Source: Antedon mediterranea (taxonomy: Eukaryota > Echinodermata > Crinoidea > Comatulida > Antedonidae). From it: 64,000 bases of DNA. Below the pieces are notes generated by a model. The model made no database searches and was not told where the DNA came from. It was given only the letters and a program-made list of their open reading frames with translations. How positions within the stretch are numbered: the stretch's first letter is position 1; every line of letters begins with the position of its first letter. Below, piece by piece: positions 1 to 14,400 of this stretch. The position numbers and the translations under genes are program-made. The stretch covers positions 16,676,501-16,740,500 of the forward strand of contig NC_092672.1 in NCBI RefSeq assembly GCF_964355755.1, written 5' to 3'.

Positions 1-960
1 AAAACTTGGTTACACAAAAACACCAAAGTGCTTAAAATAGCTTCAAATCGCATTTGGAGACGTTTTAGACCATTTTGTGATTTTCGAAAAAACTTGTTAC
101 CATAAAAACACCAAAGTGCTTAGAATAGCTTCAAATCGCATTTTGAGACGTTTTAGACCATTCTGTGATTTTCGAAAAAACTTGTTAACATAAAAACATC
201 AAAGTCCTTAAAATCACATTAGAAACCGTTTTAGACCAATTTGAGCATTTCGATAAAACTTTTCACACAAAAACATCAAAGAGCACAAAATAGCTTAATA
301 TATTATTTAAAAACGTTTTTGACCATTTTGAGCATTCAAAAAAAAATTTCACACAAAACAGCAAAGTGCACAGAATAACTCCAAATCGCATTTGGAGACG
401 TTTTAGACCATTTTGTGATTTTCGAAAAAACTTGTTAACATAAAAACACCAAAGTGCTTACAATAGCTTCAAATCGCATTTTGAGACATTTTAGACCCTT
501 TTGTGATTTTCGAAAAAAACTTGGTTACACAAAAACACCAAAGTGCTTAAAATAGCTTCAAATCGCATTTGGAGACATTTTAGACTATATTGTGATTTTC
601 GAAAAAACTTGTTAACATAAAAACATCAAAGTGCTTAAAATCACATTAGAAACCGTTTTAGACCATTTTGAGCATTTCGATAAAACTTTTCACACAAAAA
701 CATCAAAGAGCACAAAATAGCTTAATATCGTATTCAAAAACGTTTTTGACCATTTTGAGCATTTCGACAAAAATTTTTCACACAAAACTGCAAAGTGTAC
801 AGAATAGCTTCAAATCGTATTTGGAGACGTTTTAGACCTTTTTGTGATTTTCGAAAAAACTTGTTAACATAAAAACACCAAAGTGCTAAGAATAGCTTCA
901 AATCGCATTTGGAGGCATTTTAGACCATTTTGTGATTTTCGAAAAAACTTGTTAACATAA

Positions 961-3900
961 AAACATCAAAGTGTACAGAATAGCTTCAAATCGCATTTGG
1001 AGACGTTTTAGACCATTTTGTGATTTTCGAAAAAACTTGTTAACATAAAAACATCAAAGTGCTTAAAATCACATTAGAAACCGTTTTAGACCATTTTGAG
1101 CACTTCGATAAAACTTTTCACACAAAAACATCAAAGAGCACAAAATAGCTTAATATCGTAAAAACATCAAAGTGCTTAAAATTCACATTAGAAACCGTTT
1201 TAGACCATTTTGAGCATTTCGATAAAACTTTTCACACAAAAACATCAAAGAGCACAAAATAGCTTAATATCGTATTTAAAAACTTTTTTGACCATTTTGA
1301 GCATTTCGACAAAAAAATTTTCAAACAAAACAGCAAAGTGCACAGAATAACTTCAAATCGCATTTGGAGACGTTTTAGACCATTTTGTGATTTTCGAAAA
1401 AACTTGTTAACATAAAAACACCAAAGTGCTTAGAATAGCTTCGAATCGCATTTTGAGACATTTTAGACCCTTTTGTGATTTTCGAAAAAACTTGTTTACA
1501 CAAAAACACCAAAGTGCTTAAAATAGCTTCAAATCGCATTTGGAGACATTTTAGACTATTTTGTGATTTTCGAAAAAACTTGTTAACATAAAAACATCAA
1601 AGTGCTTCAAATCACATTAAAAACCGTTTTAGACCATTTTGAGCATTTCGATAAAACTTTTCACAAAAAAACATCAAAGAGCACAAAATAGCTTAATATC
1701 GTATTTAAAAACGTTTTTGATCATTTTGAGCATTTCGAAAAAAAAATTTTCACACAAAACAGCAAAGTGTACAGAATAGCTTCAAATCGTATTTGGAGAC
1801 GTTTTAGACCTTTTTGTGATTTTCGAAAAAAACTTGTTAACATAAAAACACCAAAGTGCTTAGAATAGCTTCAAATCGCATTTGGAGACGTTTTAGACCA
1901 TTTTTTGATTTTCGAAAAAACTTGTTACCATAAAAACACCAAAGTGCTTAGAATAGCTTCAAAAATCATTTTGAGACGTTTTATACCCTTTTGTGATTTT
2001 CGAAAAAACTTGGTTACACAAAAACACCAAAGTGCTTAAAATAGCTTCAAATCGCATTTGGAGAAGTTTTAAACCATTTTGTGATTTTCGAAAAAACTTG
2101 TTAACATAAAAACATCAAAGTGTACAGAATAACTTCAAATCGCATTTGGAGACATTTTAGACCATTTTGTGGTTTTCGAAAAAACTAGTTAACATAAAAA
2201 CACCAACGTGCTTAAAATCACATTAGAAACCGTTTTAGACCATTTTGAGCATTTCGATAAAATTTTTCACACAAAAACATCAAAGAGCACAAAATAGCTT
2301 AATATCGTATTTAAAAACGTTTTTGACCATTTTGAGCATTTCGACACAAATTTTCACACAAAACAGCAAAGTGCACAGAATAACTTCAAAGACCATTTTG
2401 TGATTTTCGAAAAAACTTGTTAACATAAAAACATCAAAGTGTACAGAATAGCTTCAAATCGCATTTGGAGACGTTTTAGACCATTTTGTGATTTTCGAAA
2501 AAACTTGTTAACATAAAAACACCAAAGTGCTTAGAATAGCTTGAAATCGCATTTTGAGACATTTTAGACCCTTTTATGATTTTCGAAAAAACTTGGTTAA
2601 AAAAAACACCAAAGTGCTTAAAATAGCTTCAAATCGCATTTGGAGACTTTTTAGACCATTTTGTGATTTCCGAAAAAACTTGTTAACATAAAAACATCAA
2701 AGTGTACAGAATAGCTTCAAATCGCAGTTGGAGACGTTTTAGACCATTTTGTGATTTTCGAAAAAACTTGTTAACATAAAAACATCAAAGTGCTTAAAAT
2801 CACATTAGAAACCGTTTTAGACCATTTTGAGCACTTCGATAAAACTTTTCACACAAAAACATCAAAGAGCACAAAATAGCTTAATATCGTAAAAACATCA
2901 AAGTGCTTAAAATTCACATTAGAAACCGTTTTAGACCATTTTGAGCATTTCGATAAAACTTTTCACACAAAAACATCAAAGAGCACAAAATAGCTTAATA
3001 TCGTATTTAAAAACTTTTTTGACCATTTTGAGCATTTCGACAAAAAAATTTTCAAACAAAACAGCAAAGTGCACAGAATAACTTCAAATCGCATTTGGAG
3101 ACGTTTTAGACCATTTTGTGATTTTCGAAAAAACTTGTTAACATAAAAACACCAAAGTGCTTAGAATAGCTTCGAATCGCATTTTGAGACATTTTAGACC
3201 CTTTTGTGATTTTCGAAAAAACTTGTTTACACAAAAACACCAAAGTGCTTAAAATAGCTTCAAATCGCATTTGGAGACATTTTAGACTATTTTGTGATTT
3301 TCGAAAAAACTTGTTAACATAAAAACATCAAAGTGCTTCAAATCACATTAGAAACCGTTTTAGACCATTTTGAGCATTTCGATAAAACTTTTCACAAAAA
3401 AACATCAAAGAGCACAAAATAGCTTAATATCGTATTTAAAAACGTTTTTGATCATTTTGAGCATTTCGAAAAAAAAATTTTCACACAAAACAGCAAAGTG
3501 TACAGAATAGCTTCAAATCGTATTTGGAGACGTTTTAGACCTTTTTGTGATTTTCGAAAAAACTTGTTAACATAAAAACACCAAAGTGCTTAGAATAGCT
3601 TCAAATCGCATTTGGAGACGTTTTAGACCATTTTTTGATTTTCGAAAAAACTTGTTACCATAAAAACACCAAAGTGCTTAGAATAGCTTCAAAAATCATT
3701 TTGAGACGTTTTATACCCTTTTGTGATTTTCGAAAAAACTTGGTTACACAAAAACACCAAAGTGCTTAAAATAGCTTCAAATCGCATTTGGAGAAGTTTT
3801 AAACAATTTTGTGATTTTCGAAAAAACTTGTTAACATAAAAACATCAAAGTGTACAGAATAACTTCAAATCGCATTTGGAGACATTTTAGACCATTTTGT

Positions 3901-4422
3901 GGTTTTCGAAAAAACTAGTTAACATAAAAACACCAACGTGCTTAAAATCACATTAGAAACCGTTTTAGACCATTTTGAGCATTTCGATAAAATTTTTCAC
4001 ACAAAAACATCAAAGAGCACAAAATAGCTTAATATCGTATTTAAAAACGTTTTTGACCATTTTGAGCATTTCGACACAAATTTTCACACAAAACAGCAAA
4101 GTGCACAGAATAACTTCAAAGACCATTTTGTGATTTTCGAAAAAACTTGTTAACATAAAAACATCAAAGTGTACAGAATAGCTTCAAATCGCATTTGGAG
4201 ACGTTTTAGACCATTTTGTGATTTTCGAAAAAACTTGTTAACATAAAAACACCAAAGTGCTTAGAATAGCTTGAAATCGCATTTTGAGACATTTTAGACC
4301 CTTTTATGATTTTCGAAAAAACTTGGTTAAAAAAAACACCAAAGTGCTTAAAATAGCTTCAAATCGCATTTGGAGACTTTTTAGACCATTTTGTGATTTC
4401 CGAAAAAACTTGTTAACATAAA
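961..4422 (+). repeat. 1731-bp tandem higher-order duplication
   Basis: Rare variants recur exactly 1731 bp apart. The word TTAAAATTCACATTAG (extra T) occurs near 1177 and 2908, and the truncated class-C unit TATCGTAAAAACATC and the variant CACTTCGATAAAAC recur with it. The two copies (about 961-2691 and 2692-4422) look nearly identical; one of the few differences is an extra A in an A-run near 1818. The same segment occurs only once in the related array at 46.5-52 kb, so the duplication (or a loss there) is recent. Confidence 0.85.
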
Positions 4423-7400
4423 AACATCAAAGTGTACAGAATAGCTTCAAATCGCAGTTGGAGACGTTTTAGATCATTTTGTGATTTTCGAAAAAAAATT
4501 GTTAACATAAAAACATCAAAGTGCTTAAAATCACATTAGAAACCGTTTTAGACCATTTTGAGCATTTCGATAAAACTTGTTAACATAAAAACATCAAAGT
4601 GTACAGAATAGCTTCAAATTGCATTTGGAGACGTTTTAGACCATTTTGTTATTTTCGAAAAAACTTGGTTACACAAAAACACCAAAGTGCTTAAAATAGC
4701 TTCAAATCGCATTTGGAGACGTTTTAGACCATTTTGTGATTTTCGAAAAAACTTAACATAAAAACATCAAAGTGCTTAAAATCACATTAGAAACCGTTTT
4801 AGACCATTTTGAGCATTTCGATAAAACTTTTCACACAAAAACATCAAAGAGCACAAAATAGCTTAATATCGTATTTAAAAATGTTTTTGACCATTTTGAG
4901 CATTTCGACAAAAATTTTTCACACAAAACAGCAAAGTGTACAGAATAGCTTCAAATCGTATTTGGAGACGTTTTAGACCTTTTTGTGATTTTCGAAAAAA
5001 CTTGTTAACATAAAAACACCAAAGTGCTAAGAATAGCTTCAAATCGCAATTGGAGATATTTTAGACCATTTTGTGTTTTTCGAAAGAACTTGTTAACATA
5101 AAAACATCAAAGTGCTTAAAATCACATTAGAAACCGTTTTAGACCATTTTGAGCATTTCGATAAAACTTTTCACACAAAAACATCAAAGAGCACAAAATA
5201 GCTTAATATCGTATTTAAAAACGTTTTTGACCATTTTGAGCATTTCGAAAAAAAATTTTCACACAAAACAGCAAAGTGCACAGAATAACTTCAAATCGCA
5301 TTTGGAGACGTTTTAGACCATTCTGTGATTTTCGAAAAAACTTGTTAACATAAAAACATCAAAGTGCTTAAAATCACATTAGAAACCGTTTTAGACCATT
5401 TTGAGCATTTCGATAAAACTTTTCACACAAAAACATCAAAGAGCCCAAAATAGATTAATATCGTATTTAAAAACGTTTTTGACCATTTTGAGCATTTCGA
5501 CAAAAAAATTTCACACAAAACAGCAAAGTGCACAGAATAACTTCAAATCGCATTTGGAGACGTTTTAGACCATTTTGTGATTTTCGAAAAAAACTTGTTA
5601 ACATAAAAACACCAAAGTGCTTAGAATAGCTTCAAATCGCATTTTGAGACATTTTAGACCCTTTTGTGATTTTCGAAAAAACTTGGTTACACAAAAACAC
5701 CAAAGTGCTTAAAATCACATTAGAAACCGTTTTAGACCATTTTGAGGATTTCGATAAAACTTTTCACACAAAAACATCAAAGAGCACAAAATAGCTTAAT
5801 ATCGTATTTAAAAACGTTTTTGACCATTTTGAGCATTTCGACAAAAAAATTTCACACAAAACAGCAAAGTGCACAGAATAACTTCAAATCGCATTTGGAG
5901 ACGTTTTAGACCATTTTGTGATTTTCGAAAAAACTTGTTAACATAAAAACACCAAAGTGCTTAGAATAGCTTCAAATCGCATTTGGAGACGTTTTAGACC
6001 ATGTTGTGATTTTCGAAAAAACTTAAGATAAAAATATCAAAGTGCTTCAAATCACATTAGAAACCGTTTTAGACCATTTTGAGCATTTCGACAAAAATTT
6101 TTCACACAAAACAGCAAAGTGTACAGAATAGCTTCAAATCGTATTTGGAGACGTTTTAGACCTTTTTGTGATTTTCGAAAAAACTTGTTAACATAAAAAC
6201 ACCAAAGTGCTTAGAATAGCTTCAAATCGCATTTTGAGACGTTTTAGACCATTCTGTGATTTTCGAAAAAACTTGTTAACATAAAAACATCAAAGTGCTT
6301 CAAATCACATTAGAAACCGTTTTAGACCATTTTGAGCATTTCGACAAAAAATTTTAACACAAAACAGCAAAGTGTACAGAATAGCTTCAAATCGTATTTG
6401 CAGACGTTTTAGACCTTTTTGAGATTTTCGAAAAAACTTGTAACATAAAAACATCAAAGTGCTTCAAATCACATTAGAAACCGTTTTAGACCATTTTGAG
6501 CATTTCGACAAAAATTTTTCACACAAAACAGCAAAGTGCACAGAATAACTTCAAATCGCATTTGGAGACGTTTTAGACCATTTTGTGATTTTCGAAAAAA
6601 CTTGTTAACATAAAAACACCAAAGTGCTTAGAATAGCTTCAAATCGCATTTTGAGACATTTTAGACCCTTTTGTGATTTTTGAAAAAACTTGTTAACATA
6701 AAAACATCAAAGTGCTTCAAATCACATTAGAAACCGTTTTAGACCATTTTGAGCATTTCGAAAAAAAAATTTTCACACAAAACAGCAAAGTGCACAGAAT
6801 AACTTCAAATCGCATTTGGAGACGTTTTAGACCTTTTTGTGATTTTCGAAAAAACTTGTTAACATAAAAACACCAAAGTGCTAAGAATAGCTTCAAATCG
6901 CATTTGGAGACATTTTAGACTATTTTGTGTTTTTCGAAAAAACTTGTTAACATAAAAACATCAAAGTGTACAGAATAGCTTCAAATCGCATTTTGAGACA
7001 TTTTAGACTATTTTGTGATTTTCGAAAAAACTTGTTAACATAAAAACATCAAAGTGCTTAAAATCACATTAGAAACCGTTTTAGACCATTTTAAGCATTT
7101 CGATAAAACTTTTCACACAAAAACATCAAAGAGCACAAAATAGCTTAATATCGTATTTAAAAACGTTTTTGACCATTTTGAGCATTTCGACAAAAAATTT
7201 TTACACAAAACAGCAAAGTGCACAGAATAACTTCAAATCGCATTTGGAGACGTTTTAGACCATTTTGTGATTTTCGAAAAAACTTGTTAACATAAAAACA
7301 TCAAAGTGCTTCAAATCACATTAGAAACCGTTTTAGACCATTTTGAGCATTTCGACAAAACTTTTCACACAAAAACATCAAAGAGCACAAAATAGCTTAA

Positions 7401-10400
7401 TATCGTATTTAAAAACGTTTTTGACCATTTTGAGCATTTCGACAAAAAAATTTCACACAAAACAGCAAAGTGCACAGAATAACTTCAAATCGCATTTGGA
7501 GACGTTTTAGACCATTTTGTGATTTTCGAAAAAACTTGTTAACATAAAAACACCAAAGTGCTTAGAATAGCTTCAAATCGCATTTTGAGACATTTTAGAC
7601 CCTTTTGTGATTTTTGAAAAAAACTTGTTAACATAAAAACATCAAAGTGCTTCAAATCACATTAGAAACCGTTTTAGACCATTTTGAGCATTTCGATAAA
7701 ACTTTTCACACAAAAACATCAAAGAGCACAAAATAGCTTAATATCGTATTTAAAAACGTTTTTGACCATTTTGAGCATTTAGACAAAAAATTTTCAAACA
7801 AAACAGCAAAGTGCACAGAATAACTTCAAATCGCATTTGGAGACGTTTTAGACCATTCTGTGATTTTCGAAAAAACTTGTTAACATAAAAACATCAAAGT
7901 GCTTAAAATCACATTAGAAACCGTTTTAGACCATTTTGAGCATTTCGATAAAACTTTTCACACAAAAAACATTAAAGAGCACAAAATAGCTTAATATCGT
8001 ATTTAAAAACGTTTTTGACCATTTTGAGCATTTCGACAAAAATTTTTCACACAAAACAGCAAAGTGTACAGAATAGCTTCAAATCGTATTTGGAGACGTT
8101 TTAGACCTTTTTGTGATTTCCGAAAAAACTTGTTAACATAAAAACACCAAAGTGCTTAGAATAGCTTCAAATCGCATTTGGAGACGTTTTAGACCATTTT
8201 GTGATTTTCGAAAAAACTTGTTAACATAAAAACACCAAAGTGCTTAGAATAGCTTCAAATCGCATTTTGAGACATTTTAGACCCTTTTGTGATTTTCGAA
8301 AAAACTTGGTTACACAAAAACACCAAAGTGCTTAAAATAGCTTCAAATTGCATTTGGAGACGTTTTAGACCATTTTGTGATTTTCGAAAAAACTTGTTAC
8401 CATAAAAACACCAAAGTGCTTAGATTAGCTTCAAATCGCATTTTGAGACATTTTAGACCCTTTTGTGATTTTCGAAAAAACTTGTTAACATAAAAACACC
8501 AAAGAGCTTAGAATAGCTTCAAATCGCATTTTGAGACATTTTAGACCATTTTGTGATTTTCGAAAAAACTTGTTAACATAAAAACACCAAAGTGCTTAAA
8601 ATAGCTTCAAATCGCATTTGGAGAAGTTTTAAACCATTTTGTGATTTTCGAAAAAACTTGTTAACATAAAAACATCAAAGTGTACAGAATAACTTCAAAT
8701 CGCATTTGGAGACGTTTTAGACCATTTTGTGATTTTTGAAAAAACTTGTTAACATAAAAACACCAAAGTGCTTAGAATAGCTTCAAATCGCATTTTTAGA
8801 CATTTTACACCCTTTTGTGATTTTCGAAAAAACTTGTTAAAATAAAAACATCAAAGTGTACAGAATAGCTTCAAATCGCATTTGGAGACGTTTTAGACCA
8901 TTTTGTGATTTTGAAAAAAACTTAACATAAAAACACCAAAGAGCTTAGAATAGCTTCAAATCGCATTTTAAGACATTTTAGACCATTTTGTGATTTTCGA
9001 AAAAACTTGTTAAAATAAAAACATCAAAATGTACAGAATAGCTTCAAATCGCATTTGGAGACGTTTTAGACCATTTTGTGATTTTGAAAAAAACTTGTTA
9101 ACATAAAAACACCAAAGAGCTTAGAATAGCTTCAAATCGCATTTTGAGACATTTTAGACCATTTTGTGTTTTTCGAAAAAACTTGTTAACATAAAAACAT
9201 CAAAGTGTACAGAATAGCTTCAAATCGCATTTGGAGACGTTTTAGACCATTTTGTGATTTTCGAAAAAACTTGTTAACATAAAAACATCAAAGTGCTTAG
9301 AATAGCTTCAAATCGCATTTGGAGACGTTTTAGACCATTTTGTGATTTTCGAAAAAACTTGTTAACATAAAAACACCAAAGTGCTTAGAATAGCTTCAAA
9401 TCGCATTTTGAGACATTTTAGACCCTTTTGTAATTTTCGAAAAAACTTGGTTACACAAAAACACCAAAGTGCTTAAAATAGCTTCAAATCGCATTTGGAG
9501 ACATTTTAGAATATTTTGTGATTTTCGAAAAAACTTGGTTACACAAAAACACCAAAGTGCTTAAAATCACATTAGAAACCGTTTTAGACCATTTTGAGCA
9601 TTTCGATAAAACTTTTCACACAAAAACATCAAAGAGCACAAAATAGCTTAATATCGTATTTAAAAACGTTTTTGACCATTTTGAGCATTTCGACAAAAAA
9701 ATTTGACACAAAACAGCAAAGTGCACAGAATAACTTCAAATCGCATTTGGAGACGTTTTAGACCATTTTGTGATTTTCGAAAAAACTTGTTAACATAAAA
9801 ACACCAAAGTGCTTAGAATAGCTTCAAATCGAATTTTGAGACATTTTAGACCCTTTTGTGATTTTTGAAAAAACTTGTTAACATAAAAACATCAAAGTGC
9901 TTCAAATCACATTAGAAACCCTTTTAGACCATTTTGAGAATTTCGATAAAACTTTTCACACAAAAACATCAAAGAGCACAAAATAGCTTAATATCGTATT
10001 TAAAAACGTTTTTGACCATTTTGAGCATTTAGACAAAAAATTTTGAAACAAAACAGCAAAGTGCACAGAATAACTTCAAATCGCATTTGGAGACGTTTTA
10101 GACCATTCTGTGATTTTCGAAAAAACTTGTTAACATAAAAACATCAAAGTGCTTAAAATCACATTAGAAACCGTTTTAGACCATTTTGAGCATTTCGATA
10201 AAACTTTTCACACAAAAACATTAAAGAGCACAAAATAGCTTAATATCGTATTTAAAAACGTTTTTGACCATTTTGAGCATTTCGACAAAAATTTTTCACA
10301 CAAAACAGCAAAGTGTACAGAATAGCTTCAAATCGTATTTGGAGACGTTTTAGACCTTTTTGTGATTTCCGAAAAAACTTGTTAACATAAAAACACCAAA

Positions 10401-11454
10401 GTGCTTAGAATAGCTTCAAATCGCATTTGGAGACGTTTTAGACCATTTTGTGATTTTCGAAAAAACTTGTTAACATAAAAACACCAAAGTGCTTAGAATA
10501 GCTTCAAATCGCATTTTGAGACATTTTAGACCCTTTTGTGATTTTCGAAAAAACTTGGTTACACAAAAACACCAAAGTGCTTAAAATAGCTTTAAATTGC
10601 ATTTGGAGACGTTTTAGACCATTTTGTGATTTTCGAAAAAACTTGTTACCATAAAAACACCAAAGTGCTTAGATTAGCTTCAAATCGCATTTTGAGACAT
10701 TTTAGACCCTTTTGTGATTTTTGAAAAAACTTGTTAACATAAAAACACCAAAGAGCTTAGAATAGCTTCAAATCGCATTTTGAGACATTTTAGACCATTT
10801 TGTGATTTTCGAAAAAACTTGTTTGAATAGCTTCAAATCGCATTTGGAGACGTTTTAGACCATTTTGTGATTTTCGAAAAAACTTGTTAACATAAAAACA
10901 TCAAAGTGCTTAGAATAGCTTCAAATCGCATTTGGAGACGTTTTAGACCATTTTGTGATTTTCGAAAAAACTTGTTAACATAAAAACACCAAAGTGCTTA
11001 GAATAGCTTCAAATCGCATTTTGAGACATTTTAGACCATTTTGTGATTTTCGAAAAAACTTGTTAACATAAAAACACCAAAGTGCTTAGAATAGCTTCAA
11101 ATCGCATTTTGAGACATTTTAGACCCTTTTGTGATTTTCGAAAAAACTTGTTAACATAAAAATTCCAAAGTGCTAAGAATAGCTTCAAATCGCATTTGGA
11201 GACATTTTAGACCACTTTGTGATTTTCGAAAAAACTTGTTAACATAAAAACATCAAAGTGCTTAAAATCACATTAGAAACCGTTTTAGACCATTTTGAGC
11301 ATTTCGATAAAACTTTTCACACAAAAACATCAAAGAGCACAAAATAGCTTAATATCGTATTTAAAAACGTTTTTGACCATTTTGAGCATTTCGACAAAAA
11401 AATTTCACACAAAACAGAAAAGTGTACAGACTAGCTTCAAATCGTATTTGGAGA

Positions 11455-14400
11455 CGTTTTAGACCTTTTTGTGATTTTCGAAAAAACTTGTTAACATAAA
11501 AACACCAAAGTGCTAAGAATAGCTTCAAATCGCATTTTAGACCATTTTGTGTTTTTCGAAAAAACTTGTTAACATAAAAACACCAAAGTGCTTAAAATCA
11601 CATTAGAAACCGTTTTAGACCATTTTGAGCATTTCGATAAAACTTTTCACACAAAAACATCAAAGAGCACAAAATAGCTTAATATCGTAAAAACATCAAA
11701 GTGCTTAAAATCACATTAGAAACCGTTTTAGACCATTTTGAGCATTTCGATAAAACTTTTCACACAAAAACATCAAAGAGCACAAAATAGCTTAATATCG
11801 TATTTAAAAACGTTTTTGACCATTTTGAGCATTTCGAAAAAAAAATTTTCACACAAAACAGCAAAGTGCACAGAATAACTTCAAATCGCATTTGGAGACG
11901 TTTTAGACCTTTTTGTGATTTTCGAAAAAACTTGTTAACATAAAAACACCAAAGTGCTAAGAATAGCTTCAAATCGCATTTGGAGACATTTTAGACTATT
12001 TTGTGTTTTTCGAAAAAACTTGTTAACATAAAAACATCAAAGTGTACAGAATAGCTTCAAATCGCATTTTGAGACATTTTAGACTATTTTGTGATTTTCG
12101 AAAAAACTTGTTAACATAAAAACATCAAAGTGCTTAAAATCACATTAGAAACCGTTTTAGACCATTTTAAGCATTTCGATAAAACTTTTCACACAAAAAC
12201 ATCAAAGAGCACAAAATAGCTTAATATCGTATTTAAAAACGTTTTTGACCATTTTGAGCATTTCGACAAAAAATTTTTACACAAAACAGCAAAGTGCACA
12301 GAATAACTTCAAATCGCATTTGGAGACGTTTTAGACCATTTTGTGATTTTCGAAAAAACTTGTTAACATAAAAACATCAAAGTGCTTCAAATCACATTAG
12401 AAACCGTTTTAGACCATTTTGAGCATTTCGACAAAACTTTTCACACAAAAACATCAAAGAGCACAAAATAGCTTAATATCGTATTTAAAAACGTTTTTGA
12501 CCATTTTGAGCATTTCGACAAAAAAATTTCACACAAAACAGCAAAGTGCACAGAATAACTTCAAATCGCATTTGGAGACGTTTTAGACCATTTTGTGATT
12601 TTCGAAAAAACTTGTTAACATAAAAACACCAAAGTGCTTAGAATAGCTTCAAATCGCATTTTGAGACATTTTAGACCCTTTTGTGATTTTTGAAAAAACT
12701 TGTTAACATAAAAACATCAAAGTGCTTCAAATCACATTAGAAACCGTTTTAGACCATTTTGAGCATTTCGATAAAACTTTTCACACAAAAACATCAAAGA
12801 GCACAAAATAGCTTAATATCGTATTTAAAAACGTTTTTGACCATTTTGAGCATTTAGACAAAAAATTTTCAAACAAAACAGCAAAGTGCACAGAATAACT
12901 TCAAATCGCATTTGGAGACGTTTTAGACCATTCTGTGATTTTCGAAAAAACTTGTTAACATAAAAACATCAAAGTGCTTAGAATAGCTTCAAATCGCATT
13001 TGGAGACGTTTTAGACCATTTTGTGATTTTCGAAAAAATTTGTTAACATAAAAACACCAAAGTGCTTAGAATAGCTTCAAATCGCATTTTGAGACATTTT
13101 AGACCCTTTTGTGATTTTCGAAAAAACGTGGTTACACAAAAACACCAAAGTGCTTAAAATAGCTTCAAATTGCATTTGGAGACGTTTTAGACCATTTTGT
13201 GATTTTCGAAAAAACTTGTTACCATAAAAACACCAAAGTGCTTAGATTAGCTTCAAATCGCATTTTGAGACATTTTAGACCCTTTTGTGATTTTCGAAAA
13301 AACTTGTTAACATAAAAACACCAAAGAGCTTAGAATAGCTTCAAATCGCATTTTGAGACATTTTAGACCATTTTGTGATTTTCGAAAAAACTTGTTAACA
13401 TAAAAACACCAAAGTGCTTAAAATAGCTTCAAATCGCATTTGGAGAAGTTTTAAACCATTTTGTGATTTTCGAAAAAACTTGTTAACATAAAAACATCAA
13501 AGTGTACAGAATAACTTCAAATCGCATTTGGAGACGTTTTAGACCATTTTGTGATTTTTGAAAAAACTTGTTAACATAAAAACACCAAAGTGCTTAGAAT
13601 AGCTTCAAATCGCATTTTTAGACATTTTACACCCTTTTGTGATTTTCGAAAAAACTTGTTAAAATAAAAACATCAAAGTGTACAGAATAGCTTCAAATCG
13701 CATTTGGAGACGTTTTAGACCATTTTGTGATTTTGAAAAAAACTTAACATAAAAACACCAAAGAGCTTAGAATAGCTTCAAATCGCATTTTGAGACATTT
13801 TAGACCATTTTGTGATTTTCGAAAAAACTTGTTAAAATAAAAACATCAAAATGTACAGAATAGCTTCAAATCGCATTTGGAGACGTTTTAGACCATTTTG
13901 TGATTTTGAAAAAAACTTGTTAACATAAAAACACCAAAGAGCTTAGAATAGCTTCAAATCGCATTTTGAGACATTTTAGACCATTTTGTGTTTTTCGAAA
14001 AAACTTGTTAACATAAAAACATCAAAGTGTACAGAATAGCTTCAAATCGCATTTGGAGACGTTTTAGACCATTTTGTGATTTTCGAAAAAACTTGTTAAC
14101 ATAAAAACATCAAAGTGCTTAGAATAGCTTCAAATCGCATTTTGAGACATTTTAGACCCTTTTGTAATTTTCGAAAAAACTTGGTTACACAAAAACACCA
14201 AAGTGCTTAAAATAGCTTCAAATCGCATTTGGAGACATTTAGAATATTTTGTGATTTTCGAAAAAACTTGGTTACACAAAAACACCAAAGTGCTTAAAAT
14301 CACATTAGAAACCGTTTTAGACCATTTTGAGCATTTCGATAAAACTTTTCACACAAAAACATCAAAGAGCACAAAATAGCTTAATATCGTATTTAAAAAC

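Noticed and set aside
1-600. CENP-B box in the TTTCGAAAAAACTTG core
   Set aside because: TTCG and the central A are present but the CGGG half is absent (TTGT here), so it does not meet the consensus.
11760-11972. Recurrent ~70-residue ORF (MKLFLALWCF...) here and at 15468, 19693, 26024, 31867, 37926 and 63718
   Set aside because: It is the reverse frame of the class-B/C/A monomer series; it reappears wherever that monomer order lacks a stop and flips strand with the satellite. No start context or independent conservation.
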